From: Rhodococcus sp. B50
GTDB taxonomy: Bacteria > Actinomycetota > Actinomycetes > Mycobacteriales > Mycobacteriaceae
DNA length: 64,000 nucleotides
Reading direction: 5' to 3'
NCBI RefSeq assembly: GCF_013602415.1
Contig: NZ_WPAG02000002.1
Location: forward strand, 744,001-808,000
The notes under the pieces are model-generated. The model did not search any database. It was not told where the DNA came from and saw nothing but the letters and a program-made list of their open reading frames with translations. Below are positions 25,012 to 33,560 of this stretch, piece after piece. A program made the translations under genes and the position numbers. The stretch's first letter is position 1; every line of letters begins with the position of its first letter.

Positions 25012-25998
25012 ATGAGCGAGTCCACGTCCGCGAGACCCGCGGAACAGCGACCGAACGAACCGGAGCCGATACGCGCAGTACCCCTGCGTCATCCCGGGCG
25101 ATGGATCTCCGGCGCAATCGTCCTGATCGCACTCGGGCTGTTCGCCTGGGGAGCGGCCACCAACGAGGCCTACCGATGGGACATCTACGCCCAGTACCTG
25201 TTCGACGCCCGCATCACTGCGGCCGCCTGGAAGACCGTGCAGCTGACGGTGCTGGCGATGCTCATCGCCGTGCTCCTCGGCGTGGTGCTCGCGGTGATGC
25301 GCCTGTCCCCGAATCCCGTGCTGCGCTCGGTGGCGTGGCTGTACCTGTGGGTCTTCCGCGGCACCCCCGTGTACGTGCAACTCGTGTTGTGGGGGTTGTT
25401 CCCGTCGATCTACAAGCAGATCGACCTCGGAATCCCGTTCGTCCACCAGTTCGTCCACATCGACGTGCAGGGCCTGAACGCGGCGTTCCTGTTCGCCGTC
25501 ATCGGCCTGGCGCTCAACGAAGCGGCCTACATGGCGGAGATCGTGCGCGCCGGCATCACCTCCGTGCCCGAAGGACAGCTCGAGGCGTCCACCGCGCTCG
25601 GCATGTCGTGGTCGCAGACGATCCGTCGTACCGTCCTTCCTCAGGCGATGCGGGTGATCATCCCGCCCACCGGCAACGAGCTGATCAGCATGCTCAAGAC
25701 CACCTCACTGGTCGCCGCCGTGCCCTACAGCCTCGAGCTGTACGGCCGCGCCCGCGACATCTCGGGTGCGAACTTCCAGCCGATCCCGCTGCTCCTCGTC
25801 GCCGCGACCTGGTACCTCGCGATCACCAGCCTGCTCATGATCGGCCAGTACTACCTCGAACGGCACTACTCGAAGGGCCTGACCCGGCAGCTCACCGCCC
25901 GTCAGCTGCAGGCACTCGCCGACGCACAGAACGCACCGGTCACCGAGGCCGGCAAGCCGACGCCGAAGCCCGGCGCACCGGGGGAGGAACGCATATGA
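25012..25998 (+). CDS. Polar amino acid ABC permease
   Basis: 328 residues. A cytoplasmic tail of about 30 residues precedes a His/Glu/Gln permease domain with five to six hydrophobic segments. Family signatures [10 protein letters not shown] and the EAA-type loop [22 protein letters not shown] are present. The start follows GAAAGGGAAC and lies 11 bases after the binding-protein gene. As no second permease is encoded, it should act as a homodimer. The C-terminal 35 residues are Pro/Ala-rich. Confidence 0.9.
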   Translation: MSESTSARPAEQRPNEPEPIRAVPLRHPGRWISGAIVLIALGLFAWGAATNEAYRWDIYAQYLFDARITAAAWKTVQLTVLAMLIAVLLGVVLAVMRLSPNPVLRSVAWLYLWVFRGTPVYVQLVLWGLFPSIYKQIDLGIPFVHQFVHIDVQGLNAAFLFAVIGLALNEAAYMAEIVRAGITSVPEGQLEASTALGMSWSQTIRRTVLPQAMRVIIPPTGNELISMLKTTSLVAAVPYSLELYGRARDISGANFQPIPLLLVAATWYLAITSLLMIGQYYLERHYSKGLTRQLTARQLQALADAQNAPVTEAGKPTPKPGAPGEERI

Positions 25999-26768
25999 CG
26001 TCCGTCGACACGCCGATGGTGCGGGCCGACCGGGTCTGCAAGAGCTTCGGCGCCGTGAAGGTGCTCAAGGGCATCTCGCTCGAGGTCGGACGCGGCCAGG
26101 TGACCTGTCTGATCGGCCCGTCCGGATCGGGCAAGTCGACCTTCCTCCGGTGCATCAACCACCTCGAGCGCGTCGATGCCGGTCGCCTGTACGTCGACGG
26201 TGATCTCGTCGGCTACGCCGAGCGCGGCTCGAAACTGTACGAACTGCACCCGCGTGCCGCCGCGAAGCAGCGTCGCGACATCGGCATGGTCTTCCAGCAT
26301 TTCAATCTGTTCCCGCACCGCACCGTGCTGGAGAACGTCGTCGAGGCGCCGATCCTCGTGAAGAGGGTCAAGCGCGGCCAGGCGGTCGAGAAGGCCCGCG
26401 ATCTGCTCGCCCGGGTGGGGCTGGCCGACAAGGTCGACGCCTATCCCGCGCAGCTCTCGGGTGGCCAGCAGCAGCGTGTGGCGATCGCCCGCGCGCTCGC
26501 GATGGATCCCAAGCTCATGCTGTTCGACGAGCCCACCTCGGCTCTCGACCCCGAACTCGTCGGCGAGGTGCTCGCGGTGATGCGCGATCTCGCGGCCGGC
26601 GGTATGACGATGGTCGTCGTGACGCACGAGATGGGTTTCGCCCGGGAGGTCGCAGACCAGCTGGTCTTCATGGACGGCGGTGTCGTCGTCGAGGCGGGCG
26701 ATCCCCGCAAGGTCCTGGCCGACCCGAAGGAGAGCCGCACCCGGGAGTTCCTGTCCCGGCTGCTGTGA
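25995..26768 (+). CDS. Polar amino acid ABC ATPase
   Basis: 257 residues, GlnQ/HisP type: Walker [11 protein letters not shown]-loop in [11 protein letters not shown], signature LSGGQQQR, Walker B LMLFDEP and switch histidine in VVTHEMGFA. The ATG overlaps the permease stop (ATGA). An insertion between Walker A and the Q-loop ([21 protein letters not shown]) is longer than in standard GlnQ. It completes the importer encoded from 24.07 kb and is the last gene of that operon. Confidence 0.92.
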   Translation: MTSVDTPMVRADRVCKSFGAVKVLKGISLEVGRGQVTCLIGPSGSGKSTFLRCINHLERVDAGRLYVDGDLVGYAERGSKLYELHPRAAAKQRRDIGMVFQHFNLFPHRTVLENVVEAPILVKRVKRGQAVEKARDLLARVGLADKVDAYPAQLSGGQQQRVAIARALAMDPKLMLFDEPTSALDPELVGEVLAVMRDLAAGGMTMVVVTHEMGFAREVADQLVFMDGGVVVEAGDPRKVLADPKESRTREFLSRLL

Positions 26769-26807
26769 AGGCCGAACCCTGAAGCCGGCGTGGGTCGTGG
26801 GTCGGGG

Positions 26808-27713
26808 TCAGGCGGGTTTGCGGCTGCAGAAGATGGCGGTGCCCGGGAAGATCGATCCGCGCAGCGGACTCCACTGCCCCCACTCGCGATCGAGATGCTC
26901 GGGCCACTCGGGTTCGACGATGTCGTAGACCTCGAGCCCGGCGGCCACGAGTTCGCGCACCCGGTCGCCCACCGTGCGGTGGTGCTCGGCGTAGGTCGCG
27001 CGACCCGTCGGGTCGACCTCCACGTAGGGGGTCCGGTCGAAGTAGGGGAACATCGCGACCAGGCCCTGCTCGCCCGGGTCGTCGGGGAAGATCCACCGCA
27101 TCGGGTGGTTCACGGAGAACACCCATCGTCCGCCGGGGCGCAGCACCCGCGCGACCTCGCGCATCACCCGGGCGGAATCGGCGACGAAGGGCACCCCACC
27201 GAAGGCCGAGCACACGACGTCGAAGCTGGCGTCGGCGAAGGGCAGGTTCTCGGCGCCGGCCTGTACGAGCGGAACCGCCGGGCCGGAGGCGGCCATCGCC
27301 GCGCGCCCGCGCTGCAGCATCCCCATGGAGATGTCCAGTCCGACCGCGCGGGCGCCCTGCCCCGCCAGCCAGCGGGCGCACGGGGCCGAACCGCATCCGA
27401 GTTCGAGAACGTCGCGTCCGGAGACCGGGCCGAGCAACTGCACATCGGCCTCGTGCAGTCCCTCCGGGCACCACACGAACTCGCCGTCGGTCGAATCCAC
27501 GCCGAGGAACTCGCCGTGGGTGCGGTGATAGTCCTCGGCGTCGGCGTCCCACCACACCCGGTTCGCGCGTTCGCTTTCGAGGGAGCCGAGGCGGGTGCGG
27601 GTGGGCCGGGTCTCGCCGAGAACGGTCTCCGCGTTCGCGTGTCGCGTGGCTTCGTCGGTCCCGTCCGGGTCGCCGGAAAAGTCTGGGGAAGGGGTGTTCG
27701 CGGAGCCCGACAT
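26808..27713 (-). CDS. SAM-dependent class I methyltransferase
   Basis: 301 residues. Motif I reads VLELGCGSAPCARWLA, motif II VGLDISMGMLQRG and post-motif region VCSAFGGVPFV, all typical of class I SAM methyltransferases of the Methyltransf_11/25 type. The N-terminal 45 residues look disordered. The C-terminal half (SVNHPMRWIFPDDPG, FDRTPYVE) resembles actinobacterial methyltransferases of unassigned substrate. It converges on the amino acid ATPase gene and diverges from rpsA. The substrate is not inferable. Confidence 0.85.
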   Translation of the reverse strand: MSGSANTPSPDFSGDPDGTDEATRHANAETVLGETRPTRTRLGSLESERANRVWWDADAEDYHRTHGEFLGVDSTDGEFVWCPEGLHEADVQLLGPVSGRDVLELGCGSAPCARWLAGQGARAVGLDISMGMLQRGRAAMAASGPAVPLVQAGAENLPFADASFDVVCSAFGGVPFVADSARVMREVARVLRPGGRWVFSVNHPMRWIFPDDPGEQGLVAMFPYFDRTPYVEVDPTGRATYAEHHRTVGDRVRELVAAGLEVYDIVEPEWPEHLDREWGQWSPLRGSIFPGTAIFCSRKPA

Positions 27714-27932
27714 GTGCGTGAGCCTAACGGGTCGGCAGGACGGACCACGATATCGGTTTGCCCGGGTCCCCTCGAAGCGCGTAGCCTGGTGATCGCGAGT
27801 GTCCGCAGTTCGGCTCCAGGGCCGAGCGAGGAACTCGCCGTGACTCACACATCGCCGTATCGCAGTGGGTGATTCACGTGCCCGACCGAATTTGACCAAC
27901 CGACTATCAACCCGTCCGGAGCAACTCAACAC

Positions 27933-29393
27933 ATGGCCTCCACCACCGTCACCTCGCCGCAGGTAGCCGTCAACGACATCGGCTCCGCCGAGGATTTCCT
28001 CGCCGCCATCGACGCCACGATCAAGTACTTCAACGATGGCGACATCGTCGAGGGCACCATCGTCAAGGTCGATCGCGATGAGGTGCTGCTCGACATCGGT
28101 TACAAGACCGAAGGCGTCATCCCGTCCCGCGAGCTCTCCATCAAGCACGATGTCGACCCCAACGAGGTCGTGTCGGTGGGCGATGAGGTCGAGGCTCTTG
28201 TTCTCACCAAGGAGGACAAGGAAGGCCGTCTGATCCTGTCCAAGAAGCGTGCGCAGTACGAGCGCGCCTGGGGCACGATCGAGGAGCTCAAGGAGAAGGA
28301 CGAGGCCGTCAAGGGCACCGTCATCGAGGTCGTCAAGGGCGGCCTGATCCTCGACATCGGCCTGCGCGGCTTCCTGCCCGCCTCGCTCGTCGAGATGCGT
28401 CGCGTCCGCGACCTCCAGCCGTACGTCGGCAAGGAGATCGAGGCCAAGATCATCGAGCTCGACAAGAACCGCAACAACGTGGTCCTGTCGCGCCGCGCAT
28501 GGCTCGAGCAGACCCAGTCCGAGGTCCGCAGCGAGTTCCTGCACCAGCTCCAGAAGGGCCAGGTCCGCAAGGGCGTCGTGTCCTCCATCGTCAACTTCGG
28601 CGCGTTCGTCGATCTCGGCGGTGTCGACGGCCTCGTGCACGTCTCCGAACTGTCCTGGAAGCACATCGACCACCCGTCCGAGGTCGTCGAGGTCGGCACC
28701 GAGGTCACCGTCGAGGTTCTCGACGTCGATCTCGACCGCGAGCGCGTCTCCCTGTCGCTCAAGGCCACGCAGGAAGATCCGTGGCGTCAGTTCGCCCGCA
28801 CCCACGCGATCGGTCAGATCGTGCCGGGCAAGGTCACCAAGCTCGTTCCGTTCGGCGCGTTCGTCCGCGTCGAGGAGGGCATCGAGGGCCTCGTCCACAT
28901 CTCCGAGCTGGCCGAGCGCCACGTCGAGGTTCCGGACCAGGTCGTTGCGGTCGGCGACGACGCGATGGTCAAGGTCATCGACATCGACCTCGAGCGTCGT
29001 CGTATCTCGCTGTCGCTGAAGCAGGCGAACGAGGACTACACCGCCGAGTTCGACCCGTCGAAGTACGGCATGGCCGACAGCTACGACGAGCAGGGCAACT
29101 ACATCTTCCCCGAGGGCTTCGATCCCGAGACCAACGAATGGCTCGAGGGCTACGAGAAGCAGCGTGAGGAGTGGGAGTCCCGCTACGCGGAGGCCGAGCG
29201 CCGCCACAAGATGCACACCGCTCAGATCGAGAAGATGGCTGCCGACGAGGCTGCCGAGGCTGCGGCCGGCGTGTCCGGTGGCAACTACTCGTCCGAGTCG
29301 GGTGCCGAGGCGGCTCCGGAGACCACCGGCGGATCGCTCGCGAGCGACGCCCAGCTCGCCGCTCTGCGCGAGAAGCTGTCGGGCAACGCCTGA
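27933..29393 (+). CDS. rpsA: 30S ribosomal protein S1
   Basis: 486 residues with four S1 RNA-binding domains (roughly 34-103, 120-185, 206-274 and 291-361). The actinobacterial C-terminal acidic/alanine-rich tail without further S1 repeats follows. It binds mRNA on the 30S subunit during initiation and in trans-translation. The ATG start gives the expected N-terminus MASTTVTSPQVAVNDIGS. The position between polA and coaE is the conserved mycobacterial order. A strong terminator follows directly. Confidence 0.96.
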   Translation: MASTTVTSPQVAVNDIGSAEDFLAAIDATIKYFNDGDIVEGTIVKVDRDEVLLDIGYKTEGVIPSRELSIKHDVDPNEVVSVGDEVEALVLTKEDKEGRLILSKKRAQYERAWGTIEELKEKDEAVKGTVIEVVKGGLILDIGLRGFLPASLVEMRRVRDLQPYVGKEIEAKIIELDKNRNNVVLSRRAWLEQTQSEVRSEFLHQLQKGQVRKGVVSSIVNFGAFVDLGGVDGLVHVSELSWKHIDHPSEVVEVGTEVTVEVLDVDLDRERVSLSLKATQEDPWRQFARTHAIGQIVPGKVTKLVPFGAFVRVEEGIEGLVHISELAERHVEVPDQVVAVGDDAMVKVIDIDLERRRISLSLKQANEDYTAEFDPSKYGMADSYDEQGNYIFPEGFDPETNEWLEGYEKQREEWESRYAEAERRHKMHTAQIEKMAADEAAEAAAGVSGGNYSSESGAEAAPETTGGSLASDAQLAALREKLSGNA

Positions 29394-29406
29394 CATATCG
29401 TTCCCA

Positions 29407-29442
29407 CGGACGGCCCCGCACCATTCGGTGCGGGGCCGTCCG
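29407..29442 (+). terminator. rpsA terminator
   Basis: A 16-bp perfect stem (CGGACGGCCCCGCACC) with loop ATTC, 14 bases after the rpsA stop codon. Confidence 0.85.
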
Positions 29443-29494
29443 CGTTCCGGGGAATCGTTGCGCCGGGCGCGCAGTCGTTCCGGGACATGACGAG

Positions 29495-29525
29495 ACCGAC
29501 CCCCTCCGGAACGGAGGGGGTCGGT
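29495..29525. terminator. Second hairpin facing the 70-residue gene
   Basis: A 14-bp perfect stem (ACCGACCCCCTCCG) with a GAA loop, followed on the plus strand by TGTCT. It sits 41 bases from the stop of the leftward small gene, so it probably ends that transcript while the first hairpin ends rpsA. Confidence 0.75.
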
Positions 29526-29566
29526 TGTCTGGACTTCGGTAGGCGGGCGTTCAGCTCACGGCGAGC

Positions 29567-29779
29567 TCAGCCCACGGCAGGAGTGGCCCACTGCGTGGGC
29601 AGAGCCGTCGCTCGCTTGCGCATCGCCGCGTGGCTGTGGCGCGCGTTCGTCAGCAGCGCGGTGAACCAGTTCCGCCGGTGCTCGGCGAGGGCGGCAGCAA
29701 CCTCGGGGATGAGGATGCAGTGAACACCGTTTTCCATGCCGAGGCGATGCCGACCTGTGGTGGAGGTGGAGGATCGCAT
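29567..29779 (-). CDS. 70-residue protein of unknown function
   Basis: A short leftward frame starting at ATG 29777-29779 with GAAGG about ten bases upstream and ending before its own hairpin. The protein has no membrane segment. The central part (GVHCILIPEVAAALAEHRRNW) is helical and the rest basic with several histidines. I do not recognise it. Having a dedicated terminator and plausible ribosome binding site supports it as a real gene, but coding evidence is modest. Confidence 0.5.
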   Translation of the reverse strand: MRSSTSTTGRHRLGMENGVHCILIPEVAAALAEHRRNWFTALLTNARHSHAAMRKRATALPTQWATPAVG

Positions 29780-30158
29780 GGCCTGCCTTCTCGAATGCTC
29801 CGGACGAGCCGGGACGGACGCTTCGCAACGACGATATCGGACAGCCCGGCGAATTCTGCGCATTTACCCCAGGTGGGAGGGGGTGTGTCCGGTCGCCGAG
29901 TGGTGTTGCGACCGCCCCGTGACCCCGCCGTGATCGGTGTGTGATCCTGCGGGTGCTCCGGACGCTGGTCTCGACCACAGGATGCCCGACGGGCACCCGC
30001 ACGGACACGACCCGGAGAGGCTCTACGGCACACCCCTTTTCGGTATGCACTACTGCACGACGGACGAGTACGTCGTCGCGCTGTCGCGCCGACGAGGTGC
30101 GAAGCGTCGTAGGGACCGCGGAGATGCCTCGGCGGCGCGGTGATGCGAGACTGGCAGC
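29780..30158. other. 379-base divergent intergenic region before coaE
   Basis: No convincing gene; the frames here are short and unlike proteins. It contains a long-range inverted repeat GCGGGTGC (29949-29956) / GCACCCGC (29993-30000) enclosing a GGTC-TC-GACC palindrome, which could be a structured RNA or chance in GC-rich DNA. A GAGACT -10-like element lies six bases before the coaE GTG, compatible with leaderless transcription. Confidence 0.4.
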
Positions 30159-31376
30159 GTGCTGCGAATGGGGTTGACCGGAGGAATCGGTGCGGGCAAG
30201 TCGACCGTCGCCAAGGAGCTTGTCGAACTCGGGGCGGTGATCGTCGACTCCGATGTCGTCGCCCGAGAGATCGTCGCTCCCGGCTCCGACGGCCTCGCCG
30301 AACTCGTCGACGCCTTCGGCGAGGACATCCTGCACGCCGACGGCACGCTCGACCGCCCGGCGCTCGCGGCGAAGGCGTTCGCGAGCGACGACGCGCGCGC
30401 CGTCCTCAACGCCATCACGCATCCGCGGGTCGGCCGCCGCACCACCGAGTTGGTGGCCGCCGCGCCCGCCGACGCGGTGGTCGTGCAGGACATCCCCCTG
30501 CTCGTCGAGGGTGGCATGGCGCCGGCCTTCCATCTCGTCGCCGTGGTCCACGCCGACGAGTCCGAGCGGGTCCGCCGCCTCGTCGAGCTGCGGGGTATGC
30601 CCGAGGCCGACGCCCGGGCGCGCATCGCGGCGCAGGCGACGGAGGAACAGCGGCGTGAGGTCGCCGATGTCTGGCTCGACAACACCGGAGATCAGCAGGT
30701 GCTGGTCGAGCAGGTCCGCAGGCTGTGGAACGAGCGCCTGGTGCCCTTCGAGGAGAATCTGCGCACCGGCGTCGCGGTCGAGGCGGAACCGGTGCTCGTG
30801 CCCGCCCGCGAGGAGTGGCATCGTCAGGCCCAGCGGCTCATCGCCCGGCTGGCCCTCGCCGCCGGAGGCGCGGCGAAGCGCATCGACCACATCGGCTCCA
30901 CCGCTGTGCCCGGTCTGGCCGCCGTCGACGTCATCGACCTGCAGATCACCGTCGGCGACCTCGCGGCGGCCGACGCGCTCGCACCCGCACTCGCTGCTGC
31001 GGGCTTCCCGCGCATCGACGACGTGGTGACCGACGAACCGAAGCCGTCCTACGGTGCCGGGGGAGAGACCGACCCGGCCGTGTGGGAGATGCGGTTGCAC
31101 GGCAGCGCCGATCCCGGCCGTCCGGCGCGGGTGGCGGTCCGCGTGGACGGCTGGCCCGCCCAGCAGTTCGCGTTGCTGCTGCGCGACTGGCTGTCCGCGG
31201 TCGACACCGCGAAGCGCGAGTACGCAGACCTCAAGGCCGACGCCGCAGCCGAAGCAGGGCAGCGGTCCGACTCTGCCGAGGCGGCGGCCGCCTATGCGGC
31301 GCTCAAGGCGCCGTGGTTCGACCGTGCGCACCATCGCGCGTGGGAGTGGGCCGAGAGCACCGGCTGGTCGGCCTAG
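30159..31376 (+). CDS. coaE: Dephospho-CoA kinase fused to GrpB/UPF0157 domain
   Basis: 405 residues. The N-terminal CoaE kinase (about 1-200) has the P-loop GGIGAGKST (8-16), DSDVVAREIV and the helical lid, and catalyses the last step of CoA synthesis, phosphorylating the 3' hydroxyl of dephospho-CoA. The C-terminal GrpB-like domain (about 215-385, RIDHIGSTAVPGLAAVDVIDLQI) belongs to the nucleotidyltransferase-like UPF0157 family of unknown role. The same fusion is known in mycobacteria. The GTG start gives the expected MLRMGLTGGIG N-terminus. Confidence 0.94.
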   Translation: MLRMGLTGGIGAGKSTVAKELVELGAVIVDSDVVAREIVAPGSDGLAELVDAFGEDILHADGTLDRPALAAKAFASDDARAVLNAITHPRVGRRTTELVAAAPADAVVVQDIPLLVEGGMAPAFHLVAVVHADESERVRRLVELRGMPEADARARIAAQATEEQRREVADVWLDNTGDQQVLVEQVRRLWNERLVPFEENLRTGVAVEAEPVLVPAREEWHRQAQRLIARLALAAGGAAKRIDHIGSTAVPGLAAVDVIDLQITVGDLAAADALAPALAAAGFPRIDDVVTDEPKPSYGAGGETDPAVWEMRLHGSADPGRPARVAVRVDGWPAQQFALLLRDWLSAVDTAKREYADLKADAAAEAGQRSDSAEAAAAYAALKAPWFDRAHHRAWEWAESTGWSA

Positions 31377-31435
31377 AGGCGTCCGGATCCGGCTGGATTC
31401 CCACCCGGGAATGTTCTGGGCGCACCGTCCGTTAG

Positions 31436-31457
31436 AGTAGTTGACAGTTCAACTACT
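31436..31457. promoter_or_regulatory. MarR-type palindromic operator before the LLM monooxygenase
   Basis: Perfect 9-bp arms AGTAGTTGA and TCAACTACT with four bases between, ending 16 bases before the GTG start and just before the ribosome binding site. TTGA-N4-TCAA symmetry is typical of MarR-family operators. No MarR gene is adjacent. Confidence 0.65.
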
Positions 31458-31473
31458 TGACGGAGGTTCCATC

Positions 31474-32616
31474 GTGCAGTTCGGCATCTTCACCATCGGC
31501 GACGTGACGCGCGACCCCACGACGGGCCGGGTCCCCACCGAACACGAACGCATCGTCGCAATGACGAAGATCGCGCTGAAGGCCGAGGAGGTGGGGCTGG
31601 ACGTCTTCGCGTCCGGCGAGCACCACAATCCGCCCTTCGTCCCGTCCTCGCCGACGACGATGCTCGGCTGGATCGCCGCGAGGACCGAGAAGCTCATCCT
31701 CTCGACCGCGACCACGCTCATCACCACCAACGACCCGGTCAAGATCGCCGAGGACTTCGCGATGCTGCAGCACCTCTCCGGTGGCCGCGTCGACCTCATG
31801 ATGGGCCGCGGGAACACCGGGCCGGTCTACCCGTGGTTCGGCAAGGACATCCGTCAGGGCATCCCTCTCGCCATCGAGAACTACCACCTGCTGCGGCGGC
31901 TCTGGCGCGAACGCGTCGTCGACTGGGAAGGCGAGTTCCGCACGCCGCTGCACGGCTACACCTCCACCCCGTGGCCGCTCGACGACACACCGCCCTTCGT
32001 CTGGCACGGCTCCATCCGTTCGCCCGAGATCGCCGAACAGGCCGCCTTCTACGGCGACGGCTTCTTCCACAACAACATCTTCTGGAACAAGGAACACATC
32101 CAGCAGATGATCACCCTCTACCGGCAGCGATTCGAGCAGTACGGACACGGCGCTGCCGACCAGGCGATCGTCGGGCTCGGCGGACAGGTGTTCATGGCCG
32201 AGACGGAGGCCGAGGCGAAACGGATCTTCCGTCCCTACTTCGACAATGCTCCCGTCTACGGCCACGGCCCGTCGCTCGAGGACTTCTCGACGATGACACC
32301 ACTGACCGTCGGCACACCCGAACAGGTCATCGAACGCACGCTCGGCTTCGCGGACTACGCCGGCGACTACCAGCGTCAACTGTTCCTCATGGACCACGCC
32401 GGCCTGCCGCTCGACGTCGTGCTCGAACAGATCGAGATCCTCGGGCGAGAGGTCGTGCCCGTGCTGCGAACGGAATTCGAACGCCGTCGCCCCGCCCACG
32501 TGCCGTCCGACCCGCCCACACACAGCACGCTCGCCGCGCAGGGAGCCGACTCGGCGCACCGGCAGGTGATCCCGGCCCGCGTCGACCTCGTGCCGGAAGA
32601 GGCGGAGGCCCGATGA
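31474..32616 (+). CDS. CE1758-family FMN-dependent luciferase-like monooxygenase
   Basis: 380 residues of the LLM/bacterial-luciferase class. VQFGIFTIGDVTRDPTTGR at the start, SGEHHNPPFVPSSP, HLSGGRVDLMMGRGNTGPVYPWFGKD and HNNIFWNKEHI are typical of the CE1758 subgroup, which normally travels with a dedicated FMN reductase (CE1759 family). Start GTG 31474 has CGGAGG seven bases upstream. The ATG of the partner reductase overlaps its stop (ATGA), but that reductase is broken here (next entry). The substrate of this monooxygenase family is unknown. Confidence 0.87.
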   Translation: MQFGIFTIGDVTRDPTTGRVPTEHERIVAMTKIALKAEEVGLDVFASGEHHNPPFVPSSPTTMLGWIAARTEKLILSTATTLITTNDPVKIAEDFAMLQHLSGGRVDLMMGRGNTGPVYPWFGKDIRQGIPLAIENYHLLRRLWRERVVDWEGEFRTPLHGYTSTPWPLDDTPPFVWHGSIRSPEIAEQAAFYGDGFFHNNIFWNKEHIQQMITLYRQRFEQYGHGAADQAIVGLGGQVFMAETEAEAKRIFRPYFDNAPVYGHGPSLEDFSTMTPLTVGTPEQVIERTLGFADYAGDYQRQLFLMDHAGLPLDVVLEQIEILGREVVPVLRTEFERRRPAHVPSDPPTHSTLAAQGADSAHRQVIPARVDLVPEEAEAR

Positions 32617-32762
32617 CCCGCCGCATCGTCGTCCCCTGCTGAGCTACCTGCGCGCTCGTCGTGCCCACGGGGGTGTTCGCCGCGATCGAGGACTTCGGGG
32701 CCGGTGCCGCGCTGAGCACCCGAATCGGCAGAGCTGCAGAAGAACTTGCTCGGCAGATCACG
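32613..32762 (+). pseudogene. Remnant of CE1759-family FMN reductase (internal deletion, frameshift)
   Basis: The frame begins with the expected reductase N-terminus MTRRIVV in an ATGA overlap with the monooxygenase stop, then stops after nine residues. Immediately downstream, TACCTGCGCG (reading YLRA) and, after an apparent two-base loss, LVVPTGVFAAIEDFGAGAAL...RAAEELARQI match the C-terminal end of the same reductase family. About 130-150 codons between the two ends are missing and the original stop codon is lost. This looks like an internal deletion plus a frameshift. The family assignment is from memory of LLM-duo proteins. Confidence 0.7.
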
Positions 32763-32789
32763 CGCGGCACCTGCGCGGTCGGCCCGCCG

Positions 32790-33560
32790 TCACGAACGAT
32801 CCCACCGGAAGACCGTCGCGGCGACCGCCGCGCCCACCCCGATCGCGGCGGCGAGACCGATGAGGTTCGCGGGTGCGATCGCGGTGCCGGCCCATGCCGC
32901 CGACAACGCCTCGACGGAGGCCCCGAAGGGCAGCCACCCCCCGACCTGCGCGACCGGATCGGGTAGCGCATCGGGACTGCCGAACAACCCGCCGCATGCT
33001 CCCAGGGCGAAGAAGACGACGAGTCCGATCGCCACCGCTGCGTTGGGAGTCGGCGCGATCGCCGCGACGATCATCCCCACGGCATACATCGCTCCCATGA
33101 CCAGAGCGAAGACTCCGACCGCCGCGAACGGATCGACGGGAGGGCGAGCACCGAAGAACGAGAATGCCGCGAGCAGAGCCGCACCGACACCGAGCAGCGT
33201 CTGCACGGCGCCGACCACGACCTGGGCGACGAGCATCATCGCGGGTGAGGCGGGCGTGACGGACAGCCTCCGTAGGATGCCCGAAAGCCGGTAGTAGGCG
33301 AGAAAACTCGGCATGTTGACGAGACCGATCGTGGCGACCACGATCGCGATCACCAAGGGCAGGACGAACACCTCGAGCACCGTGCGCTCGTTCACCACCG
33401 TCTCGGTGCTCGCTGTCGACGCACTCATCGCCAGGATCAGCAACGGCAACCCGACCGGCACGACGAGCCCGGCGGTGTCCCGCATCACCATCTTCGCTTC
33501 GCAGCGGACCAGCATCAGCCATGCCGTGGCGCCCGGGCGGTGAGTCCTCGAGGCGGTCAT
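32790..33560 (-). CDS. ABC-2 type export permease
   Basis: 256 residues with six hydrophobic segments and the LRRLSVTPASPAMMLVAQ segment typical of ABC-2 drug or lipid exporters. The ATG overlaps the stop of the upstream ATPase gene (ATGA). Together they form a two-gene efflux system diverging from a histidine kinase/response regulator pair, an arrangement usual for antibiotic- or membrane-stress-inducible exporters. The substrate is unknown. It converges on the reductase remnant. Confidence 0.87.
   Translation of the reverse strand: MTASRTHRPGATAWLMLVRCEAKMVMRDTAGLVVPVGLPLLILAMSASTASTETVVNERTVLEVFVLPLVIAIVVATIGLVNMPSFLAYYRLSGILRRLSVTPASPAMMLVAQVVVGAVQTLLGVGAALLAAFSFFGARPPVDPFAAVGVFALVMGAMYAVGMIVAAIAPTPNAAVAIGLVVFFALGACGGLFGSPDALPDPVAQVGGWLPFGASVEALSAAWAGTAIAPANLIGLAAAIGVGAAVAATVFRWDRS

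Noticed and set aside
27714-29396. Long minus-strand open frame opposite rpsA, continuous with the methyltransferase gene
   Set aside because: Only the part before 27713 resembles a protein family. The rest is the Leu/Asp-rich shadow of the S1 repeats.
29937-30143. Plus-strand short frames upstream of coaE as small genes
   Set aside because: No ribosome binding sites, overlapping one another, and unlike protein; more likely leader or promoter sequence.
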